The position numbers and the translations under genes are program-made. Positions 60,521 to 64,000 of a stretch of DNA of 64,000 bases are shown piece by piece. Numbering within the stretch: the stretch's first letter is position 1; each line of letters starts with the position of its first letter. The notes beneath the pieces are model-generated. The model ran no database searches and had not been told where the DNA came from. It worked only from the letters and a program-made list of their open reading frames with translations. The stretch spans positions 1 through 64,000 of the forward strand of contig CAYOAL010000016.1 of NCBI GenBank assembly GCA_964401935.1. Reading direction: 5' to 3'. The stretch is from JAPYTK01 sp964401935 (lineage in GTDB: Bacteria > Myxococcota_A > Polyangia > Polyangiales > Polyangiaceae).

Positions 60521-61225
60521 TCAGTCGATGAGCACCCTCTTACAGAGGCCGCTCGCCGCCAGCGCCTCGAAGTAGCGGGCTGCGTCTGGGTAGTCGGTGG
60601 CGAGTCGCGCGCGGCGTCGATCCGAGAAGAAGTGCTGCGAGAACATGAAGGCGAAGGCCTCGGCCGCTGCGCTCCGATGATGCTCACCGAGCTTGCCACT
60701 CGCGACGGCCGCGTCGTAGAGGGTCGTGAACTCGGGTGTCGCCGAGCAGTCGCCGAGCGCCGCGTCCACGAAGTGTCCATACTCGTGGAGCGCTACGAGG
60801 CCGGCGCGTGCGGCGTCGTGGGCCACGAAGAGGCGCCAGTCGGCCCGCGTGAAGTAGCCCGCGACGTGGGAGACGGGATCACCGGGCTCGACGCCGCGGG
60901 CGGCGATGGCTTCGAGGTTGGTGATGACGACGCGTGCGTCCTTGGCGCGCGCGACCTCTACCAAGAGGTCGGGGAGAACGGAGAGGGCGTCGCGGATCTC
61001 GTCGGAGTCTTCGCCCTCCGGGGCCACCTCGATCGTGAGGGTGAGGTGGCTGCTCGCGTTCTCGCGCACCTTGCTGCGGCGAGGGAGCTCGGCGTCGATC
61101 GCGTCCATGGTCATCGGTCCGAGCAGGAGGCCATAGAGGCCGAGGGCGCCGGCGCCCCAAGCTACCCATGCCATCCACCGCGGGCCCGCGGTGGGCTCTG
61201 TGGCATCCCGTGGCTCGTCGCTCAT
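60521..61225 (-). CDS. membrane-anchored zinc metalloprotease candidate (HEYGH)
   Basis: 234 residues: one N-terminal transmembrane helix (~18-38), then a domain with HEYGH (147-151) and a downstream helix with Glu189 (AAAEAFAFMFSQHFF). The pattern (beta hairpin, HExxH helix, Glu helix) resembles anthrax lethal factor/Pro-Pro endopeptidase-type zincins. The short length and membrane anchor suggest an exported protease with a narrow target. Catalysis is inferred from the motif. Confidence 0.7.
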   Translation of the reverse strand: MSDEPRDATEPTAGPRWMAWVAWGAGALGLYGLLLGPMTMDAIDAELPRRSKVRENASSHLTLTIEVAPEGEDSDEIRDALSVLPDLLVEVARAKDARVVITNLEAIAARGVEPGDPVSHVAGYFTRADWRLFVAHDAARAGLVALHEYGHFVDAALGDCSATPEFTTLYDAAVASGKLGEHHRSAAAEAFAFMFSQHFFSDRRRARLATDYPDAARYFEALAASGLCKRVLID

Positions 61226-61246
61226 CGCGAGAGGAGGCGGCGCTCG

Positions 61247-62011
61247 TCAGCTCGCGCCAAGCGCGGCGAGCGACTGCTCCACGGTGGGCTGCTCACCGCG
61301 CGCCACGCTCTGCCGACGGAGCATGTGGAAACGGCCGAGCGTGGCGTTGGCGGTGGCGAGCTTCGCGATCTGCTCCGCGTAGCGCTCGATCTTGGCGCCT
61401 GGGAGGGCCCACAGCGCGATGTCGTCGGTGAGGGCGTCGAGGTAGGCGCGGGCGCCGCAGCAGCCGAGGCTCATCGCCGCGCGCTGCTCATTGATGGCCT
61501 GGGGGATCATCGCGCAGGCCGGCCGTCCCATGGCCGGGGGCACACCGCCGTCAACGCGCTGGACGCCCTCGGTGATGACGAGCGAGGTCCGGGAGTGCGC
61601 GAAGAGCACCACCACATCGGGAGCGATGGGGGCGGTGGCGAGCGGGCCGTAGATGGCGTGGCGCGCCGAGCGCGCGAGCACGGGGATGGCCGCGACCTCG
61701 TCTTCTCGCACGTAGTCGAGATCGCGAAGCACGGCGAGGGTGGTGCCGAGCTCTCGCGCCTGGGTGACGGGGGCGCCGGCGAGGTTGTGGGTGTGGACGC
61801 CGATCGAGCACAACGCGTGATCTTCAACGCTCGTGCTGAAGGTGGCCTTGGCGGCGAGCTCCCAGAACGAACAGCCGGCAGCCACCGCGCCGTCGAAGGC
61901 ACTCACCCCGACGGGGACCGCGTCGGCGATCGCGATCGCGACGGGGGCGTGGGCGAGCTCGAGGGATGTTTGGAGCAGCTCGGCGGCGTGTTGGTGCATG
62001 GCGCTTCTCAT
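61247..62011 (-). CDS. DUF169 protein
   Basis: ~254 residues. DUF169 (COG2043) features are HAPVAIAIADAVPVGVS near the start, a CSFWELAA segment, VVVLFAHSRTSLVIT, and the closing SLGCCGARAYLDALTDDIALWALPG with conserved Cys pair. These are conserved cytoplasmic proteins of unknown function. The start is ATG 62011 or ATG 61999. Divergent from the kinase. Confidence 0.85.
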   Translation of the reverse strand: MRSAMHQHAAELLQTSLELAHAPVAIAIADAVPVGVSAFDGAVAAGCSFWELAAKATFSTSVEDHALCSIGVHTHNLAGAPVTQARELGTTLAVLRDLDYVREDEVAAIPVLARSARHAIYGPLATAPIAPDVVVLFAHSRTSLVITEGVQRVDGGVPPAMGRPACAMIPQAINEQRAAMSLGCCGARAYLDALTDDIALWALPGAKIERYAEQIAKLATANATLGRFHMLRRQSVARGEQPTVEQSLAALGAS

Positions 62012-62156
62012 AGCAGGTCGCGCACCACGCGGGGCGGTCCTCGACCTCGATGTGGAGTCGATGTGGAGATCGGTGCACGCATGCGGCGCTCCCTGTGAAG
62101 CGGCCTCGTCACGGGCGCGCAGCCAAGTTGTCGAAGTTGCGTTGCCCGAAGCTGGC

Positions 62157-63212
62157 ATGTGGCGTGCGTTGGCCGAGGCCATGAGCGGGCACCGAACGAG
62201 GCGTGTGGAGGCAGGAGCGGTGGACGACGTGGGGCGGGTGATCGCCGGGCGCTACCGCTTGCTGGAGGTTCTCGGGCGGGGGGGAATGGCCACGGTCTAC
62301 TGTGCCGTCGACCGCGTCGCTTGCCGCGCGGCGGCGGTGAAGCTCATCCACGGTGACCGGCTCGGCCACTCCGTGTTGCACACGCGCTTCCATCGCGAGG
62401 CGCGCATCATCGCCGAGCTTCAGAGCGACGGGTTCGCGCGCCTCTACGACTGGGGGATCGAACGCGGCACGCCGTTCATGGTGATGGAGATGGTGGAGGG
62501 CGAGAGCTTGCGGGAGGTGCTGAGGCGCCACCGGCGCCTCGAGCTCGCGCCGTCGCTGCGGATCGCCATCGCGGTGTGCGCGCGTCTCGAGCATGTGCAC
62601 GCTCACGGCTTGGTGCACCGCGACATCAAGCCGGGCAACGTGATGGTGCAGTCCCTGGAGGACGCTCGTCTCAAGATCATCGACTTCGGCATCGCGAAGC
62701 ATCTCGAGCGCCGCGACCTCGCGTCGCTGGGCCAGACCCACCCCCTCGCGCTGACGGTGGAGGGCATGGTGCTCGGCTCGCCGCCGTACACCGCCCCCGA
62801 GCAGCTCCGCAGCGAGTCCGTAGACGCACGGGCCGACCTGTACGCGGTGGGCATGTTGCTCTACCGGATGGTCACAGGGGAGACGCCATTCGCGGCGGCG
62901 CACTCGCTCGCCACCGCCTGCATGCAGCTCTCGCGGCGGCCCAAGCCCCCGAGCGCCGTCTTTCCGGTGCCGGTCGCGGTCGAAGAGGTGATCATGCGTT
63001 GCCTCGAGCCATCGCCTCGCTACCGCTACGCCACCGCTCACGACCTGCGTGCCGCGCTCACGTCGGCGCTCGAAGAGGTGGAGGCGGAGACGTCCGAGGA
63101 AGAGCCGGTGACGCTCCCGCTCGAGCGATGGGCACGTGTCGGGAGTGGCGCGGCGGTGTTCGCGGCAGCGGTGCTCGCCGGCGCAACCTCGGCAGCGCTG
63201 CTCTTGGGATGA
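62157..63212 (+). CDS. Hanks-type serine/threonine protein kinase, membrane anchored
   Basis: 351 residues. Glycine loop LGRGGMATVY (~39-48), ATP Lys62 (AAVKLI), catalytic HRDIKPGN (154-161), DFGIAKHL (176-183), and APE-type TAPEQLRSE. All catalytic residues are present. A C-terminal transmembrane helix (~328-349) anchors it, with no extracellular sensor domain. Start ATG 62157 or ATG 62181 (GAGG upstream). A phosphothreonine reader (the FHA protein) is encoded elsewhere in this window, but no direct link is shown. Confidence 0.92.
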   Translation: MWRALAEAMSGHRTRRVEAGAVDDVGRVIAGRYRLLEVLGRGGMATVYCAVDRVACRAAAVKLIHGDRLGHSVLHTRFHREARIIAELQSDGFARLYDWGIERGTPFMVMEMVEGESLREVLRRHRRLELAPSLRIAIAVCARLEHVHAHGLVHRDIKPGNVMVQSLEDARLKIIDFGIAKHLERRDLASLGQTHPLALTVEGMVLGSPPYTAPEQLRSESVDARADLYAVGMLLYRMVTGETPFAAAHSLATACMQLSRRPKPPSAVFPVPVAVEEVIMRCLEPSPRYRYATAHDLRAALTSALEEVEAETSEEEPVTLPLERWARVGSGAAVFAAAVLAGATSAALLLG

Positions 63213-63338
63213 CGGCGCAGCGCGGCGCGCGGCACACGAGCTCGAGCCCCTGCGCCGCCTCGAATCGGCGCGCCGAGCGCGGGATTGACCCGTCCTCCCC
63301 AACACGCGCCGTCTCGACGCGCGCATCACCGCTCGGCG

Positions 63339-64000
63339 CTACGGGCGCGGCGACTTGGCGTTGACGCCGTAGGCCGTGCGCCGCGAGAGCGCAGGCACCG
63401 CGAGAAACGTGGCGAGCGCGGCGACGAGCATCGCGGTCGCCGTGAGGCGGCCAACGTTCTGGAGAGGCTTGGCGTCCCCGAGAGTGAGCACGAAGAAGCC
63501 GGCGGCCACCATCAGCGCGTTGGTGGCGATCGCCGGTCCGGCGTGTTGGGCGGCGTGGCGACCGGCCCGCGCCACGTCGTCGCCGCGCCACGCGGCCATG
63601 AGGTGTACGGCGTAGTCCACCCCAGCGCCGATGATGATGCTCGCCAGCATCGACGTGCCGATGTCGAGGTGCAGCTCCATCGCGCCCATCAGGCCGTAGA
63701 TCGCCACGAGCGTGATCACGGTGGGCGCGGCGGCGAGGGCGCCACTCACCGGTGAACGGAAGAGGACGATCATGATGAGCAGCACGAGCCCGAGGGCCAT
63801 GCCCAGGCTGCGGAACTGGTTCGAGGTGACGCTGCGCGAGAGGCCGCGGTAGAGCACGGGCACTCCGCTCACCTGATACCCCAACGAGAGCTCGCCACCA
63901 GGGATGAGCCCGCTCGATGGTTCTCGCTCCATGAGCGCACCGGCCACCAACGTGCGTGTCACCTCCGCTTGTGCTTCGGGGAGGGTGACCCCAACGTCCT
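63339..64000 (-). CDS. RND/MMPL-type transporter, C-terminal part (5' end outside window)
   Basis: The minus-strand frame is open to base 64000, so the start lies beyond the window. About 220 residues are visible: a loop and five transmembrane segments (LGMALGLVLLIMIVLF, GALAAAPTVITLVAIYGLMGA, MLASIIIGAGVDYAVHLMAAW, ATNALMVAAGFFVLTLG, LTATAMLVAALATFLAVPAL). The GAGVDYAVHLMAAW motif is typical of MMPL/SSD-containing RND proteins that export lipids or hopanoid-like compounds. Substrate unknown. Confidence 0.87.
   Translation of the reverse strand, partial: DVGVTLPEAQAEVTRTLVAGALMEREPSSGLIPGGELSLGYQVSGVPVLYRGLSRSVTSNQFRSLGMALGLVLLIMIVLFRSPVSGALAAAPTVITLVAIYGLMGAMELHLDIGTSMLASIIIGAGVDYAVHLMAAWRGDDVARAGRHAAQHAGPAIATNALMVAAGFFVLTLGDAKPLQNVGRLTATAMLVAALATFLAVPALSRRTAYGVNAKSPRP

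Noticed and set aside
61833..62156. Upstream extension of the kinase frame
   Set aside because: It overlaps the DUF169 gene on the other strand and shows no kinase homology; the start is placed downstream.
1..64000. tRNA, rRNA, CRISPR arrays, insertion sequences, integrases
   Set aside because: No clover-leaf candidates, rRNA motifs, spaced direct-repeat arrays or transposase motifs were seen on either strand.

Overview
This is a GC-rich, gene-dense bacterial chromosome segment that looks like a myxobacterium (phylum Myxococcota, probably Polyangiales-like). The clues are third-codon GC bias, a large set of secreted lipoproteins, a MYXO-CTERM-like sorting tail, a Myxococcus-type Cys-rich repeat, a Hanks-type kinase, FHA and FecR-like proteins, and ECF sigma factors. 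Genes are tightly packed and ATGA/GTGA start-stop overlaps are common. I saw no rRNA, tRNA, CRISPR array, insertion sequence or prophage.

Layout. 1-11.5 kb is housekeeping: a five-domain S1 RNA-binding protein (cut by the window edge), a SlyD-like isomerase, a DUF1844 protein, an HtrA-type protease, an ECF sigma factor with its membrane anti-sigma candidate and a secreted protein, prmA-rsmE, a FabV-like reductase, and glgA. 11.6-21.4 kb holds zapA-bioF, an outer-membrane barrel candidate, lipoproteins and an FHA / L,D-transpeptidase / UbiB / shikimate kinase operon. 21.7-24.5 kb is ftsK. 24.9-29.2 kb is an orphan type VI secretion cassette (vgrG, a broken small gene, DUF3540, a DUF4870-like membrane protein and an unknown protein). 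29.3-36.1 kb is a run of co-oriented lipoproteins and TPR or FecR-like proteins. 36.3-41.3 kb has a WGR-domain protein and two translationally coupled P-loop ATPases.

41.4-49.5 kb is beta-propeller surface proteins, including two divergent paralogues, and an esterase-like lipoprotein whose nucleophile position is Cys. A TetR/FadR-like operator palindrome lies in front of that esterase gene. 49.5-53.6 kb has an ECF sigma factor and the vitamin B6 module pdxR-pdxS-pdxT. 53.5-64 kb has a glutaminyl-cyclase-like M28 protein, a VWA lipoprotein, a protein strongly resembling eukaryotic COMM-domain (COMMD) proteins, an Fe-S aldo/keto reductase, a P-domain protein, a HEYGH metalloprotease, a DUF169 protein, a Ser/Thr kinase, and the end of an RND/MMPL transporter (cut by the right edge).

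Most notable: the COMMD-like bacterial protein, the Cys-nucleophile esterase with its operator, the paired ATPases, and a recurrent -10-like box 6-9 nt before start codons of genes without Shine-Dalgarno sequences, which suggests many leaderless transcripts. All functional calls come from reading motifs; no database search was possible.
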